Source: Mariannaea sp. PMI_226 (lineage: Eukaryota; Ascomycota; Sordariomycetes; Hypocreales; Nectriaceae). Taken from it: a stretch of 64,000 bases of DNA. A program made the position numbers and the translations under genes. The stretch lies in NCBI GenBank assembly GCA_024336345.1, contig JANFOG010000002.1, positions 1,488,001 to 1,552,000 of the forward strand, written 5' to 3'. Of this stretch, positions 45,899 through 58,165 are shown piece by piece. Each line of letters opens with the position of its first letter. Within the stretch, counting starts at the first letter, position 1. The notes beneath the pieces are model-generated. The model was given only the letters and a program-made list of their open reading frames with translations. It had not been told where the DNA came from and ran no database searches.

Positions 45899-47373
45899 AT
45901 TTTATGGATAAGCAGTACCACACATATACACAGCAAACCACCACACTCCTTCTTATTTTCATTCATGTTTTGTTGCACAGGCGTAGGAGTTGAAGAACGA
46001 TTGGGTTTGCAGGACACCCTGAGCCCCCTCACTTCTAATGTATATACCATGGCGTTTAGAGGTTTATTTGAAGAACAAAAAAAGGTGGACGGGCAGGGTG
46101 TTACATGGCAGATCAGTCGTGTCTGGTTTTGAGTTTTCCAACTGCTTTACTTTCATTTGACGCTGATGACGATGTCAAGGTCGGCGTTGTGCAGCGTGGC
46201 CAGGCAGCCACTGCATTCGTTTCATTCATGTTTTCTTTGTTAAAGTTGATTACTGGCTTCGGGGGTACTGACTAAGGTCTACGCGCCAGTAAAGTCAATG
46301 GGTTGGGGAATCTGATATTTGGGATGGGTTTGGGGAGTTGGTTGAGTAAGGATTTGGTGCATGAACTCCGAAGACGAAGTTCATAAACTTGGGATGGGAT
46401 GCTTTTGGGATACATAGGGACAGGAAAGGAAGGATTTTGGCGGGATGGAAGACCTGGGGCCTCTCCCGCAGTGCGAGCGTGCTATAGCAGAGACCACTCC
46501 AATCTACAGAAATTATACGAAAGCCATGCTCTCAGTGATTTTGCGTACCAGTACTCCTGTGTTTTGATTGTGAGGATATTATTGTTTTGTGGAGACATGA
46601 TGGATATAGAGGAGGCCACGCGTAAGGTGCTTCGCCTTGCAGACGGGTGGGCTTCGCGGTTCCCAAATATAGATCACAGTGCTCGCACGGATGCCATGTA
46701 ACTCATGTATTGAAGATTATAACTCGTCGGAGAGTTGCATAAAGACGCCTTTGATATGCGTCATTTGTATCTTTGGTGTCTACTTTGTCAGCGTCACCAT
46801 TTACTGCTTCCAAACTCAGTATAGGATCTGCCTGCTCCCGTACAGTACATTCCCCCCGTGTTTTTTTTTCACTCAATGCGATGCATGGATCTTCCCTTTC
46901 TACTCGTGTAGGACACTTTCCCCATTCGTATCGGGTTGTGTAGTACTTTGACCGCCTCGGGACTACTCGTATTCTGGATCAAATGTCGAGTACGGCGTCA
47001 TCGCGCAGAAAACCCTTGTTGCCTTGGCGCGGGCATCCAGAAAGTACCAAGGACATTGAGTGACTTTTGGGCAAAAGTGAACTGGGCGGGTGCGAATTTA
47101 CTCGCTCCAGTGTATTCTGCAAGGCGACAACAAGCTGGGGTGATGTCAAGTCAGATATTCAAACTCCGAGGCTAGGGGTGTGCGGCTAGATGTTGTTCTG
47201 CATGACTGTGGCAGATGTTCGCATGCCCGATTAAGATGACCGAGGCCCCCTCTTCTTGAAGGTTATCGTCGTTCTTTTCGTTTGACTGGGTGAAGATATT
47301 ACAGCTACTAGTCATCGATCCTCGTTGGCTTGCGCTTTCGACCGCTTCGCTTACGATCTGCAACGCCCTCCAT
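45899..47373. other. Intergenic between MDM34 and YAF9 (convergent)
   Basis: 3' flanks of both genes. No gene is supported. The open frame at 46399-46701 (+) has no recognised domain. Confidence 0.5.
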
Positions 47374-48251
47374 CTAAGCGGGCTTATTCGCAGCAGCGGC
47401 GGCGGAGTTCTCAGCCTTGAGGCTGGCTAGCAACTCCTCCTTGGCTTTGAGCTCGGCGAGGATCTTCTTGGTCATCTCCTCAGTCTGAGCCTGTGCATCG
47501 GCCAACTTTTTGATCTCAGCCGCCTCCGTCTCCAGGCTGAAGGGCTGTCCTGGCCTGTTGTGCGCGGGGATCATGGCAGATCGCTCCCAGACCTCGGCGC
47601 TGTCAGCCGGAGGCAGCGCAGGGGGAGCGCGGTTCTTTCCCTTGCCCTTGCCCCCAGTCGGCTTCCATCCTTTCGGCACGGCGCCCTGGGTGAGCAGGTT
47701 GAAAAACACTTCGTAGGGCTCGTTGAAGAGTTGTTCTTCGTAGCTCCAAGCGCGGACTTCCCCATTAGCAGCGATCATGGCCTGCTTCTCGTCTTCGTTG
47801 CGACCGTACGGGTGGAGGCGAAGGTAGTGGTATAAAGTCTGAGGTTTCTCGCCCGAGTCGTTCACGTAGTAGAGCTTGATTGTGATGTCGAATTCACCCC
47901 ATCCGGTTTCATTCACGATAAATGGCTTGCCTACTTCGCCCTCCACCACTTGATGCCAGAATCACGATTAGCATGGGAAAGTTTTGGGCCCGGGGGGTTT
48001 AGAGAGGGCCTACTTCGAACATAGTTTGGGATCGATTCGTGCAGTTTGAATTGAACTCGGCGGAGCCAGTAAGTTATATCTGAGTCATCTAAGCCCTTGA
48101 CAAAAACCTGCCAAGAGTGAGTGTGGTTGTCGGGGATGCCAGCTGGACGAGGGTTGGAGTCGGAGAATGGGAGGGCGGTGCTTCCGATAATGAAAGGTCG
48201 GCGGACCTGCGTAAGCTTGACGCGCTTTCCGAGTTGATTCTGAGGAGCCAT
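47374..48251 (-). CDS. yaf9: YEATS-domain protein YAF9
   Basis: Yaf9 is a subunit shared by the NuA4 histone acetyltransferase and the SWR1 remodeller; its YEATS domain reads acetylated (acylated) histone H3 lysines. Two exons, minus strand: 48014-48251 and 47374-47948; 270 aa. The YEATS domain spans about residues 10-140. It includes THSWQVFVKG, the splice-formed IPNYVRMVEGEVGKPF, and NETGWGEFDITIKLYY, whose GWGEF block contributes to the acyl-lysine pocket. The C-terminus has a helical, probably coiled-coil segment (EAAEIKKLADAQAQTEEM onwards) that anchors it to its complexes, and an Ala-rich tail. The gene is divergent from the COQ11-like gene, with about 490 bp between the start codons. 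Confidence 0.95.
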
Positions 48252-48743
48252 TATTAAGAGTTGACTAGGCGCTGCGCATCAAAAGAGCGAAAGGGAATAA
48301 AGGCATCGGGTTGCGTTACACGCGAAAAAAAAGGCCGATGGTGGAAGAGGTAGATTACTTTGGACTCTTCAGCCTTGCAAAGCTGTCGTGAATAAAGGAG
48401 CCAATTAAAGTGCGTATCTCGGCTCCACCTAACGCCAGGCTGTGGGTCGTCACCAGGAGCTCTGGGTTGGAGAGCTTCAGCCTTGGGCGAAATGGTGATT
48501 TCATGACTTCTTTTCTGAAACTTTGTGGAAAATACCAAGAATGCCCCTTGGGACGTCTCCCTGAGCTTCAATTTACAGTATAGACATCTATTATATATTT
48601 ATTGCCCTCATTGAGCTTCATTGTGCTCCAAACCACCCTCAATTCCGGTGAGGGCAATTACTGAGCGACCTCATCCACCCTTGCCTCCCGTCTGCTCACA
48701 CTTTTACATCACACCACTCACTCACATCACCACCAATTCCGCG
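48252..48743. promoter_or_regulatory. Shared divergent promoter of YAF9 and COQ11-like gene
   Basis: This 492-bp stretch lies between two oppositely directed start codons, so it must carry both promoters. An AT-rich tatagacatctattatatatt stretch lies near 48578-48600, roughly 145-165 bp upstream of the right-hand ATG. No other feature stands out. Confidence 0.6.
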
Positions 48744-49683
48744 ATGTCTGCCTCAAAGAAGCTCGTTGTTTGTGGCGGTTCCGGCTTCCTAGGCTCCAGA
48801 ATTTGCCAATTTGCTGTGGCTAGAGGTTGGGATGTGACATCTATCAGGTAAATGCCCATTTTTTTTTGGGAGCTTCAAGCCCCTCCATCATAGCTTAGCT
48901 CACACCTCGTCTCATAGCCGGTCTGGTGAGCCCCGATGGGACACAGTCACCTCTTCTCGAACACCACCTACATGGGCAAACAAAGTGAGCTGGGAACGTG
49001 GTGATATCCTCCGTCCCGCCACGTATGCTCCGCTACTCAATGGCGCCGACTTCGTTGTGCACAGCATGGGCATCCTACTTGAGGCTGACTACAAAGGCGT
49101 CGTGTCCGGAAAAGAATCGCCATTCTCTGGTCTGGCCAAGGCATTCGCCTCGGAGCGCGATCGTGGCATAAGGCCCTTGGAGAGAAAGGAGGGTGAGGAC
49201 ATTAAGCCCGCCAACCCCAACGACCAGTTCTCATACGAGGTTATGAACCGGGACAGCGCTATTACCCTAGCCAAGCACGCTGCCGCCGCGAAGGTTGGCT
49301 CGTTCTGTTACATTTCAGCCGCAGGAGGGGCTCCCGTCCTCCCAGCTCGGTACATTACAACTAAGAGACAGGCTGAGAGTACCATTGCGAATAGCTTCCC
49401 TGAACTACGTAACATTTACATCCGACCACCCTTTTTGTTCGATAACTCACGCAAGATCACTGTGCCACTGGCCGCCATGGTTGGTCTAGGCACGATGGCT
49501 AACAATTTGACTGGGAACTACTTCAAAAACTTCATGGGTGCTGCTGGTATTCAACCACTCAAGGTCAGCACCGTTGCTGAGGCTGTGGTGGAAGCCTTGG
49601 GCGATGAGACTGTGTCTGGAATCATTGAGCCTGGTAAAATCGAAGAGCTTGCATCTAAAGCATGGAGGAAGACTATGCTATAA
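48744..49683 (+). CDS. COQ11-like mitochondrial NAD(P)-binding protein
   Basis: An atypical short-chain dehydrogenase/reductase of the NDUFA9-like group. The closest function known to me is yeast Coq11 (YLR290C), a modulator of the coenzyme Q synthome on the mitochondrial inner membrane. Two exons, 48744-48847 and 48918-49683, give 289 aa. The N-terminal Rossmann motif is GGSGFLGSR (residues 11-19), fitting GxxGxxG for dinucleotide binding. It is followed by SWERGDILRP and GADFVVHSMGILL, typical of this group. The YITTKRQAE segment replaces the usual Tyr-x-x-x-Lys active site, retaining Y-x-x-x-K. No long targeting peptide is visible. It stands alone, not fused to Coq10 as in some fungi. The stop lies 125 bp from the convergent SYF2 stop. 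Confidence 0.88.
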
Positions 49684-49808
49684 AAAAGCATGTGGGAAAA
49701 AAGTCATTATTGTTCATTGTATTGTACTCCACACACCGCTTATCATGTATAATAATACCCTCTTGGGAGGACCAAAGAAAAAAAAAATCTATCCCAACGC
49801 CATCATTT

Positions 49809-50600
49809 TTAAATCATCGTGCCCCGTTCAAAGCTGTCCCTAATTTCTGCAGTATAATTGTTGTAGAACCGCGCCAACTTCTGGTTGAACTGCTTGTTCT
49901 TTTCATTGATATATGTGACGTCACCGTCGTCGCCATTCTTGGCCATTCTTTCCCTCCTCTTCTTGAGTCTTTGCTCCTCTGCCCTCTTCATATCTTCGAC
50001 CAACCTATCCACGGCGGCTTTGTCGGGTTTGTTTTGGTTGAATGTTGTTGAATCGGCAGTTGAATAAAAGGAGCCGTCTTTATCGACAGCGATGAGCTCG
50101 CCATCTTCTGTCTCGACAATATCAAGGCCACCAGAAGCGGCCGCCTTCTCGATAGCTGCCATTTTGTCCTTCTCATATTTTTCGAGGTCGGGGTTGATGT
50201 TTCGTAACTGACGTTTGTACATCTTGTTGCTTTCTTGCGTATAGTCTTGGAAAGCGTTGTTGTCGCGGTGGCCGTGCTTCTTCTTCATGCGCTTGTCCCA
50301 TCTCTCGCTCTCGTCGATGGTCCAGTCCCAGGCTCGTTTCCGCTCAAAGTCTTCGCCAGCCTCTTCGGCATCTGCCTTGAGCAGCTTGTGTGATGCGATA
50401 GCATGTTTTCGATGCAGGGCGGTGAGTTCGTTGGGGTCAGTGGCGAGTCTTTGGGATTCCAAGGTTGCCTCCTTCAAGTTCTTTTCGGATGAAGACTTCG
50501 CTCTTGCTTGCAAAGCTTTGAAGCGAGCCATGCGTTCCTTGGCTTTGGTAGCGGGGTCGTTGTCGACGCTTGCCATATTTTCTGTGTTGTCGCTCGACAT
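49809..50600 (-). CDS. syf2: Pre-mRNA splicing factor SYF2
   Basis: SYF2 belongs to the Prp19-associated (NTC) complex and acts around the two catalytic steps of splicing in the nucleus. It is a single exon of 263 aa, highly charged and largely helical. Family features include RKRAWDWTIDESERWDKRMK, AFQDYTQESNKMYKRQLRNI and a C-terminal NEKNKQFNQKLARFYNNYT, the conserved end of the SYF2 domain. The start at 50600 (MSSDNTENMASVDNDP) is preferred over the upstream in-frame ATG because the added residues look like untranslated sequence. It converges on the COQ11-like gene. Confidence 0.95.
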   Translation of the reverse strand: MSSDNTENMASVDNDPATKAKERMARFKALQARAKSSSEKNLKEATLESQRLATDPNELTALHRKHAIASHKLLKADAEEAGEDFERKRAWDWTIDESERWDKRMKKKHGHRDNNAFQDYTQESNKMYKRQLRNINPDLEKYEKDKMAAIEKAAASGGLDIVETEDGELIAVDKDGSFYSTADSTTFNQNKPDKAAVDRLVEDMKRAEEQRLKKRRERMAKNGDDGDVTYINEKNKQFNQKLARFYNNYTAEIRDSFERGTMI

Positions 50601-51669
50601 TTTGCTTCTTTTTCTTTGTCGAAAAGGTTGTCTGATAAATTCAACCGTTCTAATCGACGCAACTGGTCCGAACTGAAGTTGGCCGAATTGATGGCGCGCG
50701 ATCACGTGATACCTCCAAAGAAAAAAACGACCGACGTGTGAATCAGTTGTAGTGAGCGATGAGTGAGGAGTGTTGGTGAAAGTGGAAAGTTCTTGTAATC
50801 TTGAGCGGAGGGAGAATGGTTCCTTTTAAAATGAAAGGCACTGTAAACTTTTTCTAGATTATTTATTAAAGGCGAAAGTGAGTTGAATGTTTAAATGCTT
50901 GATTTGTTGGAAACTTTGGTGTCTTAGTAGGAATCCTCTCGACATGCGAACTTTGGTCATCCACCATGAGTCGTATGGCTGAATTTTAAATGCTTAAATT
51001 GACGTAGCATATGTATAGAACAGCTAGTTCTTTCAATAAGAGTAGTATGAAACTTAGGTTTCGTAAGTTCATTTATCATTGGTGTCTTGACTCTCCTGTG
51101 AAAGTTCATCATCCAAGCGCCTCCATCGTCTCTTCTATCACCTACCTGGAAGCCAACTTGTGTGGCTGGAAGAGGAGTATCGCACCGCCACAAATTACAA
51201 GTAAAAATGTCGGGAAGATTTCCCCGGTCCAGGGCACCCGTATTGCAATATCCACTTCCCCAGATGCCCCAAAGCAGTGCGGAACCGCTAAGCCTTAGGG
51301 GAAGTTGGGCCGCTGAAAGGGAATCGATCGCCCGCCTGCACGGCCTTTACAGAGCGTTAGACAGCCTGAGACCCTCCCAACGCGAAAGCACAGTGGCTGT
51401 TCAACAAATTGGAATGATTTGACCAACCTGAAAGAGTACCTACCTGCCTGATACGGTGCTACAACGTCGCGTGCGGGGATTGAGAAATGAGAGGGAAGGT
51501 GACGCGAAGTTTTGCCTCTCCGATTTCTTGCCGCTTTGCGTTGTGATTTGCGTTGTCGTGTAATCTCCCGTCTGGCCTTTTACCCTTTCCAACTCTCAAA
51601 TTGCTCACTACAGACCTCAAATTGGTGCGACATGCCCATCAATTTTGCAATTTCCCAATCTCACCAACG
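50601..51669. other. Divergent intergenic region, SYF2 and unknown gene promoters
   Basis: About 1.07 kb with no supported gene. The middle (50820-51060) is AT-rich. The plus-strand open frames at 51011-51298 and 51162-51422 have no domain. Confidence 0.5.
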
Positions 51670-53310
51670 ATGATGCGCCCAGCGGCGCCATGGAGGCCAC
51701 GCTTCATCCTCCCGGCGCTATGTCGTGGAGCACCTCAAAAACGCAGCAAAACTTTCGTACTTCGGACAATAGATAACGAATCATTCTACGTCCTCGAGAA
51801 TCGCGCACCTGCGCCGCCCAAGATCCCTCGAGATGACGAGCTTTTCAAGATTAGCGACCTTCTCCTCGACCTGGACGATATGGATAGCAAGCATGTGCGG
51901 CCATACACCGAAGAAGATGAGGAGCAAATGCTGAAGAAGTGGGAAGCAGACCCAGCGAAGGCAAAGCTATATATGCGCATTTCAGAAATGCAAACTCGCC
52001 TGGACAATTCTCGGCGCAAAGCTTTTGAGATAGCCTCGCAGCCTACAAACGCCTGGCGGGTTACGGAGCATGATGTTCTCTCCATCGCCCTTCGTGGTAT
52101 CCCGAAATCAAAACCCTCGTCCGATTCCCAGCAAATGGCCTCGGGAAATCTGACGGTCCATGCAGCTTTAGACTCGGGAATTGGATCAGATACTCTTCGG
52201 TCTATCTGTTCTGAGAATGGAATATCCGATTATGCCCTCGGGAATGAGCAGCTCCTCCTACACTGGCTCAGGGCACGGCAGAGAGTCAAGAATCATGGGC
52301 CTGGGCTGCCTCAGAGCTGGCATGCCTCACCATCCCGGGATCAGTTCATTGCGGCTTTGAAAGACGAGAATTCAATCGTCAGCATTCGCAGGATGGTCTC
52401 ACAAGCATTGTCCTCAGGCCTGGACGCCACTTGGTTCCAAGACACGCTAAGAGACGATAGTCAGAAGCCACCGAACACGTTGTCGAACGAAGTTCGAAAT
52501 GCGTGTGTCAAGGCCCTTGACCAGGTCCAACCCAAAGAACCAGGTTACTCTGAGGTCTTGACCTTTCTAGGAAGCCTTCGACAGAGATTATCGTCACACG
52601 ACGAAAATATAGGTGGACCTCTTTGTGGTCTTGGTCTGCGGCTTTCAGCTTGCCTTGCTAACCCGGAAGCGTCATTTTCTTATCTGGCTCTGGGATTCAA
52701 GCACAGGACTTGGGCTGAACCTGAGGCATTGGCCGACGTCTTATACGCGCTAGAAACTTATTCATACAATCTCACCTCAGCGGCCTCGGAGGCACACTCC
52801 ATGGATGTCTCTAGCCGGGAAATTCTTCTCTGCATGTTGACAGGCGTGGGGGACGGACAAGATGTTTCAGTAGAGTCGATTAGAACTCTTGCCCTATTCC
52901 TCATGCACAGTCTCGCTCAGGCGGATCTATTCAAGGCTTATATCATGACTTTAGGTCATCTTGGTGCCGTCGCCACGTTGTGGAAAGAACGACAATTAAT
53001 GAGGATTGACAACGCCAAAGAGCTGGACGAATTCGAAATGGACAGGAATTTCGCAGCTGCAGCCGGAGCTGCGCTTTCAGTTGTGGCTCAGCGCGAATAT
53101 GCAGTCCCGGCAGACCTAGGATTAGCGGAGTGTGCCACGCTGGACATGGACTCAATTGAGATGCGGAATGACGACGCCTGGTCCGGTAATTCGGGGAGGA
53201 GTGGTCCAATTACTGGATTTCAAGACAGTGCCATCCTCTCTGCGATTGACCTTTCTCTCGATGGTTGGCTAGAAGAGGTCCAAGCGGCTGTCGCAAGGTC
53301 TCCGACGTGA
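51670..53310 (+). CDS. Probable mitochondrial protein of unknown function
   Basis: I do not recognise a named family. It is a single exon of 546 aa from the ATG at 51670; an in-frame ATG at 51553 would add 39 residues. The chosen N-terminus, MMRPAAPWRPRFILPALCRG, is Arg-rich, lacks acidic residues and looks like a mitochondrial presequence. The longer start would bury it. From about residue 100 the protein is mostly helical. A charged section (EEDEEQMLKKWEADPAKAK) is followed by long helical segments with hydrophobic spacing, and the C-terminus is acidic. Helical repeat structure of PPR/TPR type is conceivable, but I see no repeat motif. Codon use and frame length support a real gene. Confidence 0.8.
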   Translation: MMRPAAPWRPRFILPALCRGAPQKRSKTFVLRTIDNESFYVLENRAPAPPKIPRDDELFKISDLLLDLDDMDSKHVRPYTEEDEEQMLKKWEADPAKAKLYMRISEMQTRLDNSRRKAFEIASQPTNAWRVTEHDVLSIALRGIPKSKPSSDSQQMASGNLTVHAALDSGIGSDTLRSICSENGISDYALGNEQLLLHWLRARQRVKNHGPGLPQSWHASPSRDQFIAALKDENSIVSIRRMVSQALSSGLDATWFQDTLRDDSQKPPNTLSNEVRNACVKALDQVQPKEPGYSEVLTFLGSLRQRLSSHDENIGGPLCGLGLRLSACLANPEASFSYLALGFKHRTWAEPEALADVLYALETYSYNLTSAASEAHSMDVSSREILLCMLTGVGDGQDVSVESIRTLALFLMHSLAQADLFKAYIMTLGHLGAVATLWKERQLMRIDNAKELDEFEMDRNFAAAAGAALSVVAQREYAVPADLGLAECATLDMDSIEMRNDDAWSGNSGRSGPITGFQDSAILSAIDLSLDGWLEEVQAAVARSPT

Positions 53311-54709
53311 GTCGGTGGGTGAGATTGAGTCTGCTTGAAGCTAGGGACATGGGATGCCAGTTCACACACCCACACTTGGCCGTCTTTGCCGTTGTTGCAC
53401 TGACAGCAAAATGTAACTGGTACATTGTACCCAGTGCCTCGTGTCTCGTACCTCGTCCTGGATAATACACACCAAGGTCTTGACGTCTGATCCATCCAGT
53501 GCAGTGCAAATTATAGTCTGGTTGGGCGAGCTACTGAAAATTGGCGGTGGGTGACAAGGGTCATAAGGACACTGCCCGACGTCCTTTTCCTCGCATGTTT
53601 CGCCCACCGCCCACCGCCCCCAATTAACGCCCCCGCCAACTGTCTCGCTCAGTCTGCAAGATGCTGTTTAGATTTTGTGCTTTGAACAATCTATTACGTG
53701 GTGGGCAACGCTGGGTGATCAACGGAAATTTCGCAAGAAGGCCTAGCGGGTGAGGGCTGAGGAAAATGCTGGTTGACAGCCCAGGGCCTGTCCGAAAATT
53801 GAAGGAAAGGACGGCAGATGTAATTAACTGATACCTGTAACTAGCCAACGAGCAATTCTAACTAGCGAAAGTGGGCTTCGCATCCTTCAGCCCTGTGGGT
53901 TCTTGAGGCCTTCGCCAGTCCCTGTCCAGCTTAGCACCGCCTTGGGCCTACCGAGAAATATCAAAAACTGCGGCAGTGGAATGATTCGGGCTGGGATGCA
54001 TGGGTCATAACTGATCCGCGCCTTGATGGCTGATGGGAAGCGTTGCTGGCCAGCTATTCGCCGCGCTGGTCTTCCCGAGCTGCATCCAGCTCCGTCCAGC
54101 GCGATCTCATTCGCCGACCAAGTTGCTAGTTCTGCATACCCTGTCCTACGAAGAGAATGGATACGTGCTGCCGTCTCACCACACCTACCGCGGACGTCTC
54201 AGCCAGGAGGATACCAACACGAGTCTTGTATGTACAGTACCGTAGCAGCATTGTGGACCAACCTCGTCTTTCCGTTTGAGAGCAGCGATGCTTGGAAGTC
54301 TGGTGGGGGAGTCTGGACCGCAGACACGGTCAGCCCCAGCTTCTGCCTCCGCCACTCTATCTACCGTTGGCCCTGCCTCCCGCGCGAGCAAGTCCTGGAA
54401 CCAAGTCCCAGCAAGTCGATCCATGCTACTTCTGCGTCGATGCCAACCAAATCCCACATTTTTGGTTCCTTTTGTCGCTGACACTCTAGTCTGACGCCCT
54501 TGACGTGATCCCCAACCTTGTCTCTCCCTCTCGCCTTCTCTCGCGAGGCAGCCTTTGTTCCAATCTTTAGTCGTTCGTTGTCATCTCTCCGTCAAAATCT
54601 TTCTTGAGGAGCCTTCTTGGCCTTGTCGTGATACACGCTCGGCCTCCTCGATTCTGGTCTACACCTGGGTGAAAAAGAATATGCCTGCAACGTTGCGGTG
54701 AGAACCAGA
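53311..54709. other. Intergenic upstream of the kelch gene
   Basis: No gene is supported. The frames at 54023-54500 overlap one another and have no domain. Sequence from about 54480 on is pyrimidine-rich, as usual for a fungal leader. A short reading frame at 54680-54700 (ATG, five codons, TGA) lies just before the kelch start and could act as an upstream ORF. Confidence 0.5.
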
Positions 54710-56879
54710 ATGTGGTCTTCTCCGTCTCATACTGGTCAAGAGCGGGGGCGCCTCTGGTCAATATTGGTGCTTCTGTCTTGCTATGTTGGTCTATCTGTTC
54801 AGCAACGAGATCCCATCAAAAACTTTTGCCGGAGATGGGGTCACCAGTCCGCCGTTGTCGATGATAAACTGTACATTGATGGAGGATTGATTACATACAG
54901 CGGTGATAGCAAGCACGAAAATGTCACCAGTAAGTCCAAATACACCCTCCGTTTCTTTTATTCACAGGAGACGTAATTTCATAGGCATTCAATGGTTTAA
55001 AAGAAAATAAGGCACCACGACCATGTCAGCTAACCACTCTTGATACCCAGATACTTACTTGATTTATCATGATTTGTCTTCTGTGGCCGACTCGGGCATG
55101 CCGCAGCCGTATGCGAATCTCAGCAAGAATGGGACCATTCCCAGCGTCAACGGCGGTATCTTTTGGCCTGATACCGTCAACAAACGGATCTACTTATTTG
55201 GAGGCGAGTACTATGATCAGACACCATGGTCCTTCAATCTCTACGGCTATGATGTGCTTAACGACAACTGGGATAATTATGGCTCCCCTCGAAACCTTGA
55301 TATAAACGGACTAAGCTATGGCGCTGGCCTTTCGATCTCGGAGCGTGGCGAGGGATATTATTATGGTGGATGGATGAACAGCAACACAGACTCTAATTGG
55401 CAAGGTGATGGGATCCTGACGTCGTACATGCTAGTGTACAGTATGGACGACAACTCTTGGAGCAACAACACCGGACCCGATACCGTCGGCCGAGCTGAAG
55501 GTGTGATGCTGTACATTCCCGCTGGTGATGGAGGCATGCTCGTCTACTTCGGTGGAATTCGTGGGACCGGAAATGGAACCTGGGAAGGGCAACCTATGGA
55601 TGAGATTATCGTTTATGATGTTTTGAGTGGAAAGAGTTATACACAGAATGCAACGGGTGATGTGCCGGACATGCGTCGTCGTTTCTGTGCTGGAGTCACT
55701 TGGGTGGAAGACCAGTCATCTTACAACATGTCAGTGACATATTCTTCTTTTTTAACTCTCTCCGAAGTGTAAGCTAACCAGCTCTCCAGTTATCTTTATG
55801 GCGGTCTTGGCGAAGCCAATGGTAGCTCCGGCTTTGACGACATCTACATTCTTACACTTCCTACCTTCACTTGGATTCGGATGTTTCCAACCGACTCGAA
55901 AAAGACTGGGCCTTATCCCCACCATAGTTTGAGTTGCAATGTTATCAACAGCGCTCAAATGATAATTCATGGTGGATTCTTCCCGTTGAGCAACGATTGC
56001 GATTCACCGGACCAATGGGGGTTGCACAATCTCGACATGGGGGAACAGAATAAAGACAAAGCGATATGGGCCCTCTATGATCCAACCAAGACGAAGTATG
56101 TCCTTCCTACCAATGTTCTTTCGGTTGTTGGCGGGAAATCGACTGGTGGTGCCACGAACACGAAGCCAGCAAAAGGATGGGATCATGATGATTTGAGAGT
56201 TCTCATGACCCGGCAAGCATCAGTTTCGGTGAGAACTGCCACCCGAGATGTTGGGGATGCCACTTCAACTTCAACTTCAACCTCGACGGGAGAGCCTCAT
56301 TCTCACAAAGGCTTGTCCACTGGAGCCATCGTTGGTATTGCAGTGGGCGGCGCCGCTGGAGTGGCTCTCATTCTGATAGGGATTTGGTGCCTCTGTCGAC
56401 GACGAAATAACGATCGTGCTTCCACGAATGTCTCGTCACAACAGCCGATGAACCAAACCTATGACTACCATCCACCGCACAGCAGCTCTATCTTGTCTCC
56501 AGGACCTTGGAGCCCTGGATCATCACAGTTCGTGTCAACGACTCCGCCAACTTTCAACTCCTCATCACCCCAAACCGTCGTATCCCACGTCAACACAGGG
56601 CCCCCTATCGAACTGCCAACAGAGTCCAATACTGGCCCAATATCATCACCATACCCAGAGACTCCAGGAGAGCCAAAATATGATCAGCATGGAAACTTGT
56701 GGGTTCCACAAGTCGCAGTGATGGAGTCTCGATCGCCCGACGGAACCGCAACCTATCAAAGCCAGGCGAGTACAGCCAAGTACTCGCCCACTCCCACCCC
56801 TCAGGAGTTGGCCACCGAGGCAGAGCGAAACGCGCAAAATACAGACAACGTCACACACCAGACATATTATCATCCATAG
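54710..56879 (+). CDS. Kelch-repeat single-pass membrane protein
   Basis: Extracellular beta-propeller protein; the ligand is unknown. Three exons, 54710-54929, 55051-55729 and 55790-56879, give 662 aa. A signal or signal-anchor segment lies at about residues 15-32 (LWSILVLLSCYVGLSV). A kelch propeller follows, with repeats such as WGHQSAVVDDKLYIDGG, KRIYLFGGEY, GMLVYFGGI and IYLYGGLGEANG, the last formed by splicing. Next comes a short Ser/Thr-rich linker, a transmembrane helix at about 478-502 (GAIVGIAVGGAAGVALILIG) with RRR on its inner side, and a Pro/Ser-rich cytosolic tail of about 160 residues. This layout is common in fungal cell-surface kelch proteins of unknown role. The start is uncertain by a few codons, because no in-frame ATG lies further upstream without a stop. 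Confidence 0.9.
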
Positions 56880-58149
56880 TCCGATGGCTCTCTGGAACAG
56901 GAGCTCGAACATGATGTTGTGTGATTACATGGTATGATCTTCTTGGACTTGATGCCCAAAACTTTGACTACTGAATGAAAGTGTTTTATTTTATTTTATT
57001 TTATTTTTATATTTGAAAGGGAAACTACAAGCGAAGTGATGGAAAATTTGGGATGGAGTACTGGAGCGTGATTGTAGATCGTTCTCAGCTGAGGATGTTC
57101 ATCTTTCGTTGCACACTTGGATAATTATCTTGCTCGCCCTCTCCTTGCGAGCATCAGGGGACTTGTCTACCCTGTTTTTTACCCGGCGATGTATGGCACT
57201 TCTGGTATATCAAGCATAGCCATGCGAGTTCTGGTGTCTCTCCCTTCAGGGTGTCAGTAATGAGTGGTGTCTGATGAGGAACATAGTTGGCCTCCTAGAT
57301 CAAGGAAACAAAAGAAATAGCTTATACATATAACTTATACCTCCCTGACTGAAACTAGTTATTGTTACGTTTGATGCCTAATTTGTTTGTGAATGAGGAC
57401 CTATATGAAAAAACTAAGATGTACGTCGTGCGTGTAAGAAGATGGGTAAAGTACCGGTACAGATGAAGTGCCTGTGAGCTCTTGGATGGTAATAACGCCA
57501 ACGAAGAAGACTCATATCGGTAAACGTAGCATCTTATTTGATACGTGTCTGGTGGCTACGTGGCTGGAATATTTAGCTTGAAGCACTTATCTAACTATGG
57601 TTGTGGGTGTGAGATACCTCAACTGTCCAGTAGGAAGCCATATCAGAAGGAACTGGTCATTTCTTGACAGGAACCTTGATTCCCTCTCCAATTCATGCCA
57701 CTTGTCCTTTTTTTCTTTCTTTCCTATATTGTGGTACTTCTCAGCTCTGCTGTAGCTCTCTCTCAGTGGGTTGATTAGACTAGAGAGTGTTAACCTTGGT
57801 TAACTGAAATTGGTAGTTCACATACAATGCCAGGTTTCCCGAACCTCAAGCGCCGGGGGAATGGAAGAAACGTGGACCCGAGCTACGCTCTAAGCGCGAC
57901 GCGCCATCATCTTTTTAACTGACACAATTCACGGCTCTGCTGAGCCCTCAATGGGACGCCACCGGCACCCTCAGCAGAAATGGTGCAATCGGTTCTAGCT
58001 GAGGTAGCTGGGGGACCCTTTTGCCAGGGTAAGTGTCCGGGGTAGGGAGCACGCTGCTGCAGGGCTGATATTCCCATTGGAATGTTCGAATGCATGCAGA
58101 GAATGATGTGACAAGAAGATACGTCCTTTTGTACAGGCACAGGCACAAG

Positions 58150-58165
58150 CACACACACACACACA
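58150..58165. repeat. CA dinucleotide repeat
   Basis: A short uninterrupted CA tract preceded by imperfect acaggcac units. Confidence 0.8.

Noticed and set aside
54023..54481. 152-residue plus-strand frame before the kelch gene
   Set aside because: Overlaps antisense frames, shows no domain, and is in the probable promoter.
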